Shown one piece after another: positions 1 through 9,240 of a DNA stretch of 64,000 bases. Position 1 is the stretch's first letter; each line of letters opens with the position of its first letter. Position numbers and translations under genes: made by a program. Below the pieces are notes generated by a model that worked only from the letters and a program-made list of their open reading frames with translations, had not been told where the DNA came from and searched no databases. The DNA lies in contig NZ_PJJL01000060.1 in assembly GCF_002929505.1 (NCBI RefSeq), positions 1 to 64,000 of the forward strand. The letters run 5' to 3'. The DNA is from Cryobacterium sp. Y57 (GTDB lineage Bacteria > Actinomycetota > Actinomycetes > Actinomycetales > Microbacteriaceae).

Positions 1-245
1 TCACCACAGCGACCGGGATTCCCGTGTTCTTCTGCGACGCGTACTCGCCCTGGCAACGCGGCACCAACGAAAACACCAACGGACTTCTTCGTCAATACCT
101 CCCCAAGAGCACCGATCTCAACCTGACCGACACCACGCGACTTGCGGAGATCGTGACCGAACTCAACAATCGCCCCCGTAGAGCTTTAAAGCGGCAGACT
201 CCTCACGAGGTCTTCAACGCCGCAATCGTTGCATTGACCGCTTGA
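1..245 (+). pseudogene. IS30 family transposase, C-terminal part (cut by window edge)
   Basis: The frame is open from base 3 and ends with TGA at 243-245. It shows the end of the DDE catalytic core of an IS30 transposase: FFCDAYSPWQRGTNENTNG followed by a RQY.P motif, where the Glu of GTNEN is the last DDE residue, then the tail NNRPRR..L..TP.EVF. The rest of the gene lies left of the window, so it cannot be judged intact or broken. The bases just after the stop (261-288) match 15996-16023 at 24 of 28 positions and are probably the element's right end. Confidence 0.85.
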
Positions 246-319
246 AACTGTCGGCACAAATGGCCCCATTTTCAGTCGGCGTTCACACTTGTCAGCAACG
301 GTTGAAAAATAAGCCGGAA

Positions 320-481
320 TCAACGGTGAAAGGCAAGGACAACGCTGTCGAATGCCTCCGCGTGCTCCGCGCCGCTCGCAGCTCAGCGACGCAGGCCTGC
401 ACCAGCTCCATCAACGAGGTCACGGGAATCCTCGTCTCCGATCCGGACCAAGTGCGCAGCCTGTTTCGCGCACTGTCTCGC
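320..481 (+). pseudogene. IS110 family transposase fragment
   Basis: A stretch of about 50 codons inside a longer open frame reads VECLRVLRAARSSATQA followed by a SINEVTGILVSDPDQVR-like segment. This matches the helical middle part of IS110 transposases (ALRV.R.SAVKART...NQL..LLV.AP..LR..L). The N-terminal DEDD nuclease domain and the C-terminal Ser domain are absent, so it is a remnant. It lies between the IS30 end and an IS3 remnant, which suggests repeated insertion at this place. Confidence 0.6.
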
Positions 482-488
482 CCCTGGT

Positions 489-662
489 TTAATAAAGGTT
501 CGGTGCGGCCCGTTGCATCTGGGTGGTGACAATCGGTGGGGTGTCGTTGCCTTCGGCTTCGATGGGTGGAATGTGGCCAAGCTTACCGCCGAGGCGTCGC
601 TGGTTGAACTAATCGAAGTACTCAGCCACGGTGATCTCGCGGTCGTTGACACCGTCTGGCGG
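489..662 (-). pseudogene. IS3 family OrfB C-terminal remnant with in-frame stop
   Basis: Read on the minus strand, the frame ending with TAA at 489-491 gives DREITVAEYFD, a stop, then FNQRRLGGKLGHIPPIEAE. This is the conserved end of an IS3-type integrase (VAEYIDWFNHRRLHG.LG.IPP.E.E). The stop is TAG at 609-611, exactly where the family has Trp (TGG), so a single base change explains it. Everything upstream of the last ~55 codons is missing. Confidence 0.65.
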
Positions 663-717
663 TTCACTTCGCGATGCAGAAGACATCGCTGACGATTTCA
701 CCCTTCGTACAGTGAGG

Positions 718-1529
718 CTACTTCACGTAGGAGAACAATCCGATCATGCCGCGTTCGGCGTGGTATGCGTTGTGGCGGTGGGCGATCCACTGTCCGGGGT
801 TGTCGGCGTCAAATTCAAACGTGGCGGTTTCTTTCGGGCGGACGATGACGGTGTCTTTGCGTGCGTCGTTATTGGTCAGTTGGAAGCTGTACCCGTGCAG
901 GTGCGTGGGGTGCCACATGGTGGTGTCGTTCACCATCTTGACCTGGACGCGTTCATCCAGAATGATATCAAAGGCGTCCGCAAACGGTTTCTTCACGTCG
1001 AAACGGCGCCCATTGGTGCTCCAGCCGTAGTTTCCATGCTGCCCGTTAGACGCCTCGTGTGGATGCGATCAGGCTTTTTGCTGGAAGGGAGCACGGAATC
1101 ATCTGCTGTGAGACGGCCTCCGTCGGTGACTATTCTGTCCAGGGTTGACGGAAGCGTGGCAGCGACGGGGGCGGTGCCGCGGCCGGTTCTGATGAGGCCG
1201 CAGGCGCGGCCGTCCTTCTCTTCGGAAATGGCCAGAAGTGGCGTGTATCCGTCCTGACCGGTGAGGATCGCATCGATCCGTTCGCCCATGCCAAGGACAA
1301 CCGCGTCGACATCCTGGTGCTGTACTGGGAACCCATCCTTGTGCGTCAGGGCTATCTTGTGCCCCGGCACACCGACCCGGTAAGCAGTGTCTCCGGCCGC
1401 ATTGATGATCCGCAAACGAATACGGTTGCCCGGCCGGCTTTGGAATATTTCAGTATCCTGCGCGGCACGACCATTGAACAGATGGGCAAGTACCCTCAAA
1501 GATTCGGTCCGGTCCCGCACCCAAGCGAT
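718..1529 (-). pseudogene. multicopper oxidase, truncated and frameshifted
   Basis: Two overlapping minus-strand frames together encode cupredoxin domains 2 and 3 of a laccase-type multicopper oxidase. The upstream piece (993-1520) has the RPG.RIRLRIINAA..T.YRV segment of domain 2. The downstream piece (718-about 1068) has YGWSTNGRRFD, then HPTHLHG, and near its end HRHNAYHAERGM, the type 1/type 3 copper motifs. The frame changes near 1036-1042, after LTGSM and before GNYGW, consistent with a one-base indel. Domain 1 with the first two copper motifs is missing; the sequence runs into a DUF7882 gene instead. A complete but only distantly similar oxidase follows at 2873-4480. Confidence 0.75.
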
Positions 1530-1537
1530 GACGCCCG

Positions 1538-1864
1538 TTATGCCGGAACCGGCCGCAATAGTGCGCGCGGCCGTGGCTCGGCGAGGGTCTGCAGCCCATG
1601 AGCCGAATTGGCTGACTGTAACAGTATTTCGATCCAGTCGCGGTTGACCACCGGGCTCTTACTGCCGAAGTATCTATAGGAAAGAGAAATACTCGGATGC
1701 ACCCAGACAGTGCTGCGGCCTGCCCCGACGAAAGAGTCGTCACGCCACGAGAAGTAGAACGCTTCTCCGCGTCGCAGCTTGGTTCCGATCACGATCTGAA
1801 TATGCGCGAGCAACCGATCCTCGAAATCGACGGTGATACTCGAATCGTACGTAAATTTACCCAA
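1538..1864 (-). CDS. DUF7882 family small protein
   Basis: The 108-residue product starts MGKFTYDSSITVDFEDR and continues LLAHIQIVIGTKLRRGE, FYFSWRDD and VWVHPS.SL.YRYFGS, a pattern I recognise from the short DUF7882 proteins of Microbacteriaceae. Their function is unknown. The first ~95 residues match the family; the last residues (RPRALLRPVPA) do not look like the usual end and lie at the junction with the truncated multicopper oxidase. The C-terminus may therefore have been replaced by a deletion, but most of the domain is intact. Confidence 0.6.
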   Translation of the reverse strand: MGKFTYDSSITVDFEDRLLAHIQIVIGTKLRRGEAFYFSWRDDSFVGAGRSTVWVHPSISLSYRYFGSKSPVVNRDWIEILLQSANSAHGLQTLAEPRPRALLRPVPA

Positions 1865-2120
1865 GATCCTGCCCTTGATCGGTCATCGTCGTTGACAAGC
1901 GCAAGCCGGATCGCATGAACTAAAAATTTCTCCCCCGTGCGTTCGGGTTTACGCAGTGTGTTACTAGATAATAACGAGACCAACTCAGCAAAACCTCCAA
2001 ATAAGAATGTTTTCGCCCCAATTTTGGGCTTACTTTTTCCGGGTTGACATGCTGGGCGGCCGATCCTGGTGTCAGGCGCGTGCTTGGCGGTCACATCGCA
2101 CGATAAGACCCATCCGCGCA

Positions 2121-2525
2121 ACATGAAAAGACACCGCGCACATCTCTGAGACACCTGGCACGAATTTGCATTCGATTCTTGTCGACCTGATCGCGCTGCA
2201 TCTGCAGGTCGATGAAATCGTCTGAACAATCGGCTGAACGCTTTCGAGCCCTTGACCTGCAGCCCGACGGACGCATTGAAACCGTCGCCGCGACCACCTA
2301 CTTGCTGAGCTTTTTCGCCAGCAAGGTTCTCACCACGGACGCGGTCAACTTCATCACGGAACGTCTGAACCTCATGGAAGCACCATGCGGGCCGTGCATG
2401 ATGACGTCTACGAGGAAAATCCCACCAGCGCGGATATTTTGCACCTTTTCATTAAGAAGTTAGAGCAGTGCGCCTGGATGATCAGCGCTGAGAATCGGCA
2501 GCCGCAAGCGGCGGTGCTGACCTAA
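2121..2525 (+). pseudogene. dps: Dps-type ferritin-like protein, collapsed and frameshifted
   Basis: Three frames together read as a DNA-protecting starvation ferritin. First comes LVDLIALHLQ joined directly to VDEIV (about 2163-2222, ending in TGA). Then AERFRALDLQPDGR and TDAVNFITERLNLMEA follow in a second frame (to about 2380). Last comes AVHDDVYEENPTSADILH to SAENRQPQ in a third frame, ending with TAA at 2523-2525. The segment that normally lies between LIALHLQ and LDEIV, including the ferroxidase-centre KQAHWN..G..F motif, is absent. The loss looks like a deletion between two LHLQ-coding repeats. The protein cannot be made. Confidence 0.75.
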
Positions 2526-2872
2526 GCCCAGACCGCGACGGCTTTGATCTCAACGACCTAATCCGTGTTGTGGCCAAGGACAGTGACTGTCCGAAGCGTA
2601 TTCGGTGCTTCATCCTTCCTCAATGCCTCGCAAGCGAATGCCTAAGCGGCCGGGGGTCCCTCTGATGAAAAGATGTAGCGCGAACGCAGGCGCGCAGAAG
2701 ACCCTCCAGTCCTGCTCTGCGCGCCCCGCTTCCTGGACGAAGAAGACCACTTTTTTCAAGAACGCCCTGTCCATTTGACCCTGATGCGCTGGTTAGGGGT
2801 GATGTGGTCGCGACAGAGTTGCGCTCACACCACAGTAGCCAACCTTCAGCCTCTGCCCGACTTCCAGCCCGG
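2526..2872. other. no recognisable gene
   Basis: Between the Dps remnant and the stop of the intact multicopper oxidase I see no convincing coding frame, RNA or terminator. Short open frames here have no recognisable motif. The stretch fits the decayed character of the first 16 kb. Confidence 0.5.
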
Positions 2873-4480
2873 TCAGGCTAATCCGTTGTCCCATTGTGCT
2901 GGGGCCGCCGTTATCGGATTATTCGTGACGGTATCAACTGCGTCCTCGGGTCCAACCCGATACTGAACCATCATGTCGTGATCTTCATGCACGGTGTTGT
3001 GACAGTGAATCATGTACCGTCCACGATGTGGCCCGAACTTCATCAGGAGCTTCACGTTTTCATTCTCGCCGACGTAGACAACGTCTTTCGGACCCTTCTC
3101 ATATGCGAATGGAGCCCGACCGTTTCGGCTGAGAATTTGAAAGTCGATCAGGTGTAGGTGCATGGGGTGAAACCAGCCGCCGGCGTTGTTGGCAAATTCC
3201 CACACCTCAACCGCGTTCAGTTCTGGATTCGCCAACACTTCACGGAAGTTGCTGGCAACGACTTGCTCCCAGGTGTTGCCGTTCACGGTCCACAAACCGT
3301 TATTGCGGTTGACCCGGAAGGAGCGCTGGACCGTCGCTGCGGAAGGCTTGAGCGACATGACCTCGCAGGGGGCCAGTTGCACGGGAATTGTATTCCAGGT
3401 GGGATCGTTCGTGTTCACCGGGTCCGGAACGACGTCGAAAGCCATGATCGACTTCGTGAATTCGTAGTCGACATTGTTTTTGTTCGACAGGTTGCGCAGC
3501 TCGATCCGTTGGCCTGGCGTGTATTTACGGAAATCGATCAGGATTTCATAGCGCTCGGCCGGGGCGTGGCGCCAGCTCGCCACGGACTGGGATACCGGCA
3601 TCAGCCCGCCGTCGGTGGCGACCATCGTCACAGGATCGCCCGTGCTGAGGGTCGGACGCAGTGATCGAGAAAGGCAAGCGTTGAGGACGCGGAACCGGTA
3701 TACGCGCTTCTTGACTTTCATGACCGGCCACGGCCTGCCGTTGACCAAAATCACGTCACCCCAGAGACCAGAGTGGTCGTTACTGTCATAACCAAGTGAT
3801 CCGTCGACGGCGAACATGGCGTCATTGATGGTCAGGGCTACGTCGAATTCTCCTTGGGGAAGGAGCGCTCGTTCGAGCGGATCGTGCATGTGGTACTGCG
3901 CGGCTAGGCCCGAGTAGACGTTGAGCGCGGTGTTGTGCACCGCATGATCGTGATACCACACAGAGCGGGCCGCTTGAAAATTCGGGTACAAGTAGTCCTT
4001 GCGAAATCCCGGATTCGTAATGTCGTTTGCGTAGCCGTCATATTGCGGCAGCGAGGCCGATCCATGCAGGTGCGTGGACGTGAACAACGGATGACCGTCG
4101 AGCGGGTGCTTGGCGGGTAACTGATTACGCACGCGCAGAACAGCCTTCGTCCCTTGATCGACGCTGATGGTGGGGCCAGGGAAAATACCGTTATAACCAA
4201 GAATCGGGGTCTTTAATCGGGGAAGAATAGTGGCACTGGCCGCCATCTCCGCGACGGTGTAATACTGCACGGGCGCCCCGTCAACGGGATCAACACCCGT
4301 TCGATCCGGTCGCAATATAGGCGCCTGCACGAATGGTGTTTGAAAGGGCCTGGGCAATTCACTTGGATCAAGAGCGCTAGCGGCTCCTGCTTCCGCCTTC
4401 CGCAGGGGAAGTGTCAACAAACCCACTCCCACCGCGCCTACACCACCTAGTAACAAAACCTGTCGCCGTGAAATAGTCAT
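2873..4480 (-). CDS. multicopper oxidase, TAT-exported, bilirubin oxidase/CotA-like
   Basis: The 535-residue product begins MTISRRQVLLLGGVGAVGVG, a twin-arginine signal, so the enzyme should be folded with copper and then exported. All four copper motifs are visible: HLHG at about 137-140, WYHDHA at about 175-180, HPMHLHL at 438-444 and HCHNTVHEDHDMM from 492. The spacing of the last motif and the Met axial ligand are like bilirubin oxidase and CotA. Such enzymes oxidise phenols, bilirubin or metal ions with reduction of O2 to water; the substrate here is unknown. The ATG at 4478-4480 is preceded by a weak purine-rich site. It stands alone, with a decayed oxidase remnant 1.3 kb away. Confidence 0.88.
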   Translation of the reverse strand: MTISRRQVLLLGGVGAVGVGLLTLPLRKAEAGAASALDPSELPRPFQTPFVQAPILRPDRTGVDPVDGAPVQYYTVAEMAASATILPRLKTPILGYNGIFPGPTISVDQGTKAVLRVRNQLPAKHPLDGHPLFTSTHLHGSASLPQYDGYANDITNPGFRKDYLYPNFQAARSVWYHDHAVHNTALNVYSGLAAQYHMHDPLERALLPQGEFDVALTINDAMFAVDGSLGYDSNDHSGLWGDVILVNGRPWPVMKVKKRVYRFRVLNACLSRSLRPTLSTGDPVTMVATDGGLMPVSQSVASWRHAPAERYEILIDFRKYTPGQRIELRNLSNKNNVDYEFTKSIMAFDVVPDPVNTNDPTWNTIPVQLAPCEVMSLKPSAATVQRSFRVNRNNGLWTVNGNTWEQVVASNFREVLANPELNAVEVWEFANNAGGWFHPMHLHLIDFQILSRNGRAPFAYEKGPKDVVYVGENENVKLLMKFGPHRGRYMIHCHNTVHEDHDMMVQYRVGPEDAVDTVTNNPITAAPAQWDNGLA

Positions 4481-5373
4481 GATGCTAATCCTTTTTTATG
4501 CTGTTGGATTGGGCACGGTATAACGCATCGAGGCGGGAGGCTATGGATCTTTTCTTACAGAAGTGTGACGTCTGAAGCCGGGAGAAATTCAGGCATTATG
4601 GCTGTTCTCTGGTGCCAAGGCAATAGCTTCATCATGAAATTCAAATAACCAGGTGGCTCGGATGGTTTCGCCCTGTACGGCGGTCTGCCTGGCCGGGATG
4701 ACCGTGGTGCCGTGGGAATAGCTTGGCCCAAACCCTCGATCGAGTACTGCTCAGCGGCAAATTTCAAGCCCTGAGGCTCCAGCATCGTCACCTTAGCTAC
4801 CACCCTCACCCGGTGGATTACTGGGGAATCTTTCCACGCAACTCCGGTGTAGGCTCAGCCAGCATCTAACCGTGACCCACCAATGAGTTCCCGTCGATAA
4901 TGCGCGCCACGCCCCCGTCAGCAACGACCACAGATACTCCCAGCGGTGTGCGGAGCTCCGTCCTGCTGGTGGAAAGAACAATGACCACTACGACTACGAG
5001 CAGCAATTGAAGAAACGAACTTACTGCCACCAGCCGGCCCCGGTGCTATCAACGCCGACCGAGAAGAAAACCAGTATTACCAACAGTTTCAAGCGGTCAA
5101 TACAACGATTGCATAACATTTCGACCGTATCGCCCAGGATTCTAGAACTCGTTACATAGTTTGTCAGACGGTTTGCGTGGTGCAAAAGATCAGCGTGCAA
5201 GCCAAAGCGACGTGAATTAATCATGTTCCGCGGATGCTAAAACCGTAGCTTCTCAGGCGCAGTGGTCATTGACGTTATCTCGACAGCTACGTGACAGATT
5301 TCTTATCCATCAATTGTCTTGACATATCCCAATGAGATCACATAGATTTTAAGCGCTGCCCTAGACCTCGTCA
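4481..5373. other. long stretch without a supported gene
   Basis: No complete gene could be supported in these ~890 bases. On the minus strand about 4990-4860, one frame reads TPLGVSVVVADGGVARIIDG before a stop, which looks like decayed protein-coding sequence but matches no family I can name. A second minus-strand frame at 4555-4809 has no recognisable motif. Confidence 0.4.
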
Positions 5374-5775
5374 GTGGATTCACTCACCACGTCGAGGGAG
5401 CGCTGTGCGTACACTTGCCATTCGATCGTTCGAGCCCGCATCGTGACCTCCGCCGAGACGGAGCCACGTTTCCCGACAAGTAGTATCGGCGGTCATCTGC
5501 TACTGGAGCGTGTGGCCGCGGGCGATGCACTCGCCTTCAGCTCCTTATATGACGCCTTCGTCGCCGACACCTATGCAATCTGTCTGTACAAGTGTGTGAA
5601 CCCGTTGTCGGTCGATGAGGTCATGGCAAAAATATGGATCTTCATATGGAGGCATGCCGCCGAACTTAACGACCAGGCGGGTTCAACGAAATTCATCGTG
5701 CTTTCCACTGCCTGGACTGTCACCTCGCAGCGCGGCAAAAACTTCCCCCACCTGGATACCCTTGAGACCCGTTAG
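5374..5775 (+). pseudogene. ECF sigma factor remnant (region 2 only)
   Basis: The middle of this frame reads LLERVAAGDALAFSSLYDAF, then ICLYKCVNPLSVDEVMAKIW and FIWRHAAELN, which is region 2 of a SigK-like ECF sigma factor (core binding and -10 recognition). The expected EV.Q..F has become EVMAKIW. Region 4, the -35-binding helix-turn-helix, is missing: after the segment like ..WVLTLAHRRAVDRVR the frame runs into unrelated sequence and stops. GTG at 5443 is a possible original start. It was probably once linked to a membrane anti-sigma protein. Confidence 0.65.
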
Positions 5776-6199
5776 GCCGTTCGTTTTTCAGGCTAGGGCG
5801 CCGCGGTGGCAGTGCCGTGCTGAATCCGATTCAAAGTTGGTTCAGAAGCCGGATTCGGGAGGTGCGACCGCTGAAATTGGTCGGAAGGCAGCCCCGACCT
5901 CGGAGTTGATTCGAGGCTGTGTTACGACGAATCGGGCGCCGATGGACGGCGAGTTCTGGCACCAACCGCGGGGTACCGACTTGGCGTCCTGCGTACTTGC
6001 GTTTCACGGGCACATCTTTTGCGATGGCGATAGTGCGGGTTCTGTGACACTGCTTCGACACTCAGCGACCTCCACGTGCACACCACGGCATTGCCACGAA
6101 AAACTTTGGGGTGTTTTTTCTGAATTTTCATGACATTTGTGGACGAGGAAACGTCTCATTGGTGACTGCGTTACACACACCGACGATTCTGAGGAGCAC
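5776..6199. other. no recognisable gene
   Basis: This stretch follows the sigma remnant. Open frames on both strands lack motifs. A GAGGAG ribosome binding site at its right end (about 6191-6196) belongs to the broken gene starting at 6200. Confidence 0.4.
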
Positions 6200-6720
6200 A
6201 TGCCGCAACGCAATACTCTCGTTCGAAGCCTGGTTGACGTCGGGTCGGCCGCCTGGTTCGGTGGTTTGCTGATGGGCGCGGTCGAGCTGAATGGTGCGGC
6301 TGCAACCGTGAAGGGTTCGACGGAACGTATTGCTGTGGCTACGACGGGGTTGAAAGCATTGGGTTCACGTGCAAATGGCAGCATTTGTCGCAGTCGGTAT
6401 CGGCGGTGCGGTGTTGATTTGGGTAACACGGCCCGTCTTGCTGGCCAGCCGGAACAGCGGGTGAATACCACGGTGAAACTCATTCCCCTCGTCGCCATTG
6501 GATATTCCGTCTATGCGGGTTTTTTCGGCGGCCGGATGGCCGCGCACGTGGGCGAGGGTGCCCCGGGCATTACCGAGCCGTCCTCAATTCGCCAGCGGAA
6601 CTGGCGTCCGCGCAGGCGCAGCAGCGTGTCTTGCAGTTGGTCACTGCAGCGTTCCCCCTGATCTTGCTGATTCTGGCAGCCCAGCAGAGGGGGCCGAGCG
6701 TCCGGTTGCAGGCCGGATGA
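6200..6720 (+). pseudogene. conserved actinobacterial membrane protein, multiple frameshifts
   Basis: From ATG 6200 the reading is MPQRNTLVRSLVDVGSAAWF then GGLLMGAVELNGAA, a start I know from an actinobacterial membrane protein of about 170-200 residues with unknown function. Near 6360 the sensible reading moves to another frame (VQMAAFVAVGIGGAVLIWV, about 6367-6423), then returns (NTARLAGQPE and YAGFFGGRMAAH). Near 6575 it moves again to LASAQAQQRVLQLVTAAFPL, ending with TGA at 6718-6720. At least three indels are needed, so the gene is dead although each piece is well preserved. Confidence 0.6.
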
Positions 6721-6806
6721 AACTCACCACGAAAAGCTGACCGCTTCGCTCCGTTCCGGCCGCGTTCCGCGCGCAGGCCTCACCTTCCAAATGAAAAAGA
6801 GCCGTA

Positions 6807-7127
6807 ATGACAAGTACTACTCGCAACATTGACGAATTGGGCGGGGTGTGGCCGGCCCGCATCACTAGCAACGAAGGGGCTTTAGCATCGTATCCCCAAC
6901 AGGCACCATGCGCAGCCGACGATCTTGAAGTCCGCAATCTGTCCGATCACGAGTGGCGTGTGGGCGATCGGCGTTGCCACGAGAGGTCGCCAGCGAAGGT
7001 TCTTGGTTACATTGAGAAATGTGCTTCGAATTTTGAAGTCCTCAACCTAAAAGACCCACGACAAGTTTTCAGATTCGATCGTTTCGAAGCCGCGGTCGCC
7101 TCGTTTGCATCCGCCGTTTCGACATAG
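6807..7127 (+). CDS. hypothetical protein
   Basis: A 106-residue product with a compact C-terminal part: LEVRNLSDHEWRVGDRR, then VLGYIEKCASNFEVLNL and FDRFEAAVASF. I have seen similar short proteins in Microbacteriaceae where a WRVSD..-type strand is followed by an LGFIE helix, but no function is known. The first ~35 residues (with WPARIT and YPQQAP) look less conserved, so the true start may differ. It has no signal peptide or membrane segment. It might itself be partly decayed, given its broken neighbours. Confidence 0.45.
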   Translation: MTSTTRNIDELGGVWPARITSNEGALASYPQQAPCAADDLEVRNLSDHEWRVGDRRCHERSPAKVLGYIEKCASNFEVLNLKDPRQVFRFDRFEAAVASFASAVST

Positions 7128-7276
7128 TTCGGGGTCTCTGTCGCATTGCTTACCGTTGTCATCATCGTCGCCATGACCGTTGGGCGAATTCAACCGGTCG
7201 TCGCGACGATGGGTTGAATGGGCCAACCCCCTATAAGCGCGCAGCTCGTCGGAAAAATTACCGCCACTAGGCGGGA

Positions 7277-7690
7277 TTAATTCGCCCCCCGAATCGAACT
7301 TGTGACTTGTCCATCAGATGCTTCGAACGTCCACGCATTGCCACCCCCGACGACCCTCATGCTGGAAGGGTCGTGGATCGTTGTGACAACCGCCGTGTTC
7401 TCGTCAATGGCAACGACCCGATCAGCGCGACCTTTGGCGGCCACGGAAAGTGCCCGACCGAGGGTTCCGGCCTGGGGCACGATGATCGCACCGAAGGCGG
7501 CCTTGATTGGGGGGTACACGATGATTGGAACAGAAGTCTGCACCGAAGAATGGGCGGAGGGGCTGGCGGAGATAACACTGGAGGGTCTCGGAGCGACTGG
7601 CCTTATCGATCCTTCTCGCAAGCGCCCTGGGTTTTGGAATCTCACGCTATTCAGGTGGAATTTTGCGGATGCGCCACGGGTGACTCTCGA
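7277..7690 (-). CDS. hypothetical protein (uncertain)
   Basis: Minus-strand frame whose C-terminal ~100 residues look protein-like: SVPIIVYPPIKAAFGAIIVP, then RVVAIDENTAVVTTIHDP and NAWTFEASDGQVTSSI. The frame continues upstream to 7840 but that part overlaps the start of the MOSC gene on the other strand, so the true start is unclear and no good ribosome binding site was found. I do not recognise a family. It could be a truncated gene or chance. Confidence 0.3.
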   Translation of the reverse strand, partial: SRVTRGASAKFHLNSVRFQNPGRLREGSIRPVAPRPSSVISASPSAHSSVQTSVPIIVYPPIKAAFGAIIVPQAGTLGRALSVAAKGRADRVVAIDENTAVVTTIHDPSSMRVVGGGNAWTFEASDGQVTSSIRGAN

Positions 7691-7757
7691 CTGATCTCTT
7701 CGAGTTCTACCTCGATGCCGAGCGCCCTTGAGTCCAGCTTGAATGATGGGTTTTATG

Positions 7758-8309
7758 GTGCCAACACTGTCCGCCGTCGTTTTGTCTGTGAGCCGCAATT
7801 CCGCACATGGCTTTACGAAACGATCGTGTGAGACCGTCACGCTGCTGGAGGGGCTTGGTGTCGCAGGAGACGCTCACATGGGGAAGACTGTTCAACATCG
7901 TTCGCGAGTTGCCGCAGATCCCAGCCAACCGAACCTCCGTCAAGTGCACCTCATTCACTCTGAACTATTCGCCGAGGTTGCCGCCTCCGGGTTCAATCTT
8001 CGACCTGGGGACATGGGCGAGAACGTGACCACCGCGGGAATCGACGTTTTAGCCCTGCCCCGCGGTGCCCAGCTGCAGATCGGCCATGATGCGCTGGTCG
8101 AAGTCACCGGACTAAGAAATCCGTGTGCTCAGATCAATGCTTTCAAGCCTGGACTTTTGACGACCATGGTTGGACACGATGACAAAGGACGAGTGGTTCG
8201 CAAAGCCGGGATTATGGGAATCGTGCTGCATTCTGGAATTGTCCGACCAGGTGAAAAAATCACGGTCATTCTCCCGCAAAAGCCGCACCACGCGCTCGAT
8301 CGGGTTTAG
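7758..8309 (+). CDS. MOSC domain-containing protein
   Basis: A protein of about 183 residues with the MOSC (molybdenum cofactor sulfurase C-terminal) fold. Visible marks are the family start LSAVVLSVSR..AHGF.K, GVAGDAHMGKTVQHRSR, QPNLRQVHLIHSELF, GDMGENVTT.GIDVLALPRG and EVTGLRNPCAQIN with the conserved Cys. Stand-alone MOSC proteins bind or transfer sulfur or molybdenum cofactor; the partner here is unknown. I prefer the Met before VPTLSAV as start over the one five codons upstream, because family members begin right before this strand. It is one of the few intact genes in this decayed region. Confidence 0.8.
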   Translation: MPTLSAVVLSVSRNSAHGFTKRSCETVTLLEGLGVAGDAHMGKTVQHRSRVAADPSQPNLRQVHLIHSELFAEVAASGFNLRPGDMGENVTTAGIDVLALPRGAQLQIGHDALVEVTGLRNPCAQINAFKPGLLTTMVGHDDKGRVVRKAGIMGIVLHSGIVRPGEKITVILPQKPHHALDRV

Positions 8310-8445
8310 GAGCGGTCCGGTCAGTGAAATCCGTAGGGGAAACCTTGGGTGGGACAGCTATCCCGTTTCGGTAGCGGATGCCCTAACGCGTCGGCTGAGC
8401 CGCAGCGAGTGAGTTGCTAGCGTGGACATTACGACGCGCGTGTGA

Positions 8446-8982
8446 CTGACGAAATGGGAATGGGCGTGCTGCGGCGATGCTTTTGCCATCGGCGATGAGG
8501 TCGACTTCGGTATCAAGACGCGAACGCCGCATGCTGCTCTCGCGGACATGCTCGGACCGGAACTCATCGCCACGGTGGACGCGATGGAGTCGCACCATGA
8601 GGAGGCGTTCACCGATCGTGTGCGCGGCAGGGTCGTCGCGGTACACGCGGTCACGCAAGACGTCATCGAGCGTCGGTCGCTGCGTCTGCCCGGCCACGGC
8701 GCGCCGCCCGAATCGATCATGCCGGCGGACGGCGACGAGTAGCCGATGGTCGGCCGCGATTTTGGCAATGGTGCGTTCCTGAGAACTTCGACCTCTCGAT
8801 ACATGATCGAGATCGAGCCCGTTGTGAATACAGCGATGTTGGCCCCGGCTCAGGGCGTTCGGCTGCGCATCGACGAAGAAGCCGAACCGCTCCCTAACGT
8901 CGGAGAGTTCGCTGTTCCACCGCCCGAGCAACGCCGACGCTCAGTGAAGGGCTGGCTCGTCGACGTCCAGGAGCACACATAA
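8446..8982 (+). pseudogene. DUF6578 family protein with in-frame TAG and possible CTG start
   Basis: One continuous frame reads TKWEWACCGDAFAIGDEVDF, then MLGPELIATVDAMESHHEE, ending in VKGWLVDVQEHT and TAA, which fits DUF6578 proteins (W..ACCG..F.VGD.V). It is interrupted once by TAG at 8740-8742, between ADGDE and PMVGRDFGNGAF, where TGG would restore Trp. The codon where ATG is expected, just before TKWEW, is CTG at 8446-8448, and the codon before it is TGA. Two single-base changes could therefore have silenced it. A CTG start or Trp-inserting readthrough are alternatives. Confidence 0.6.
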
Positions 8983-9240
8983 GGTGTCTGCTCGCGGAAC
9001 CCTGATCGGGACAACTTCTGAGGGTCAGAAGGACTCGGATGCATGTGCCTTACATTCAGACCTGATAAGCGACTAGCTGAGCGCCCGCGCTTTGTCCTAG
9101 GAATTTGTGAAGTTTTCGCGGAAAGGCGCTCTCGTGCTCAAAACCGTCCTGCGTGAACTCTTTCGGTGAAACGAGACGTGTCATTACGTCTCTGTGATTT
9201 CATGTGTCATGATGTACTGACAGGTGAAAGGAGCATGACG

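Noticed and set aside
1789-2229. 146-codon minus-strand frame
   Set aside because: It overlaps the DUF7882 gene in another frame and the Dps remnant; no motif.
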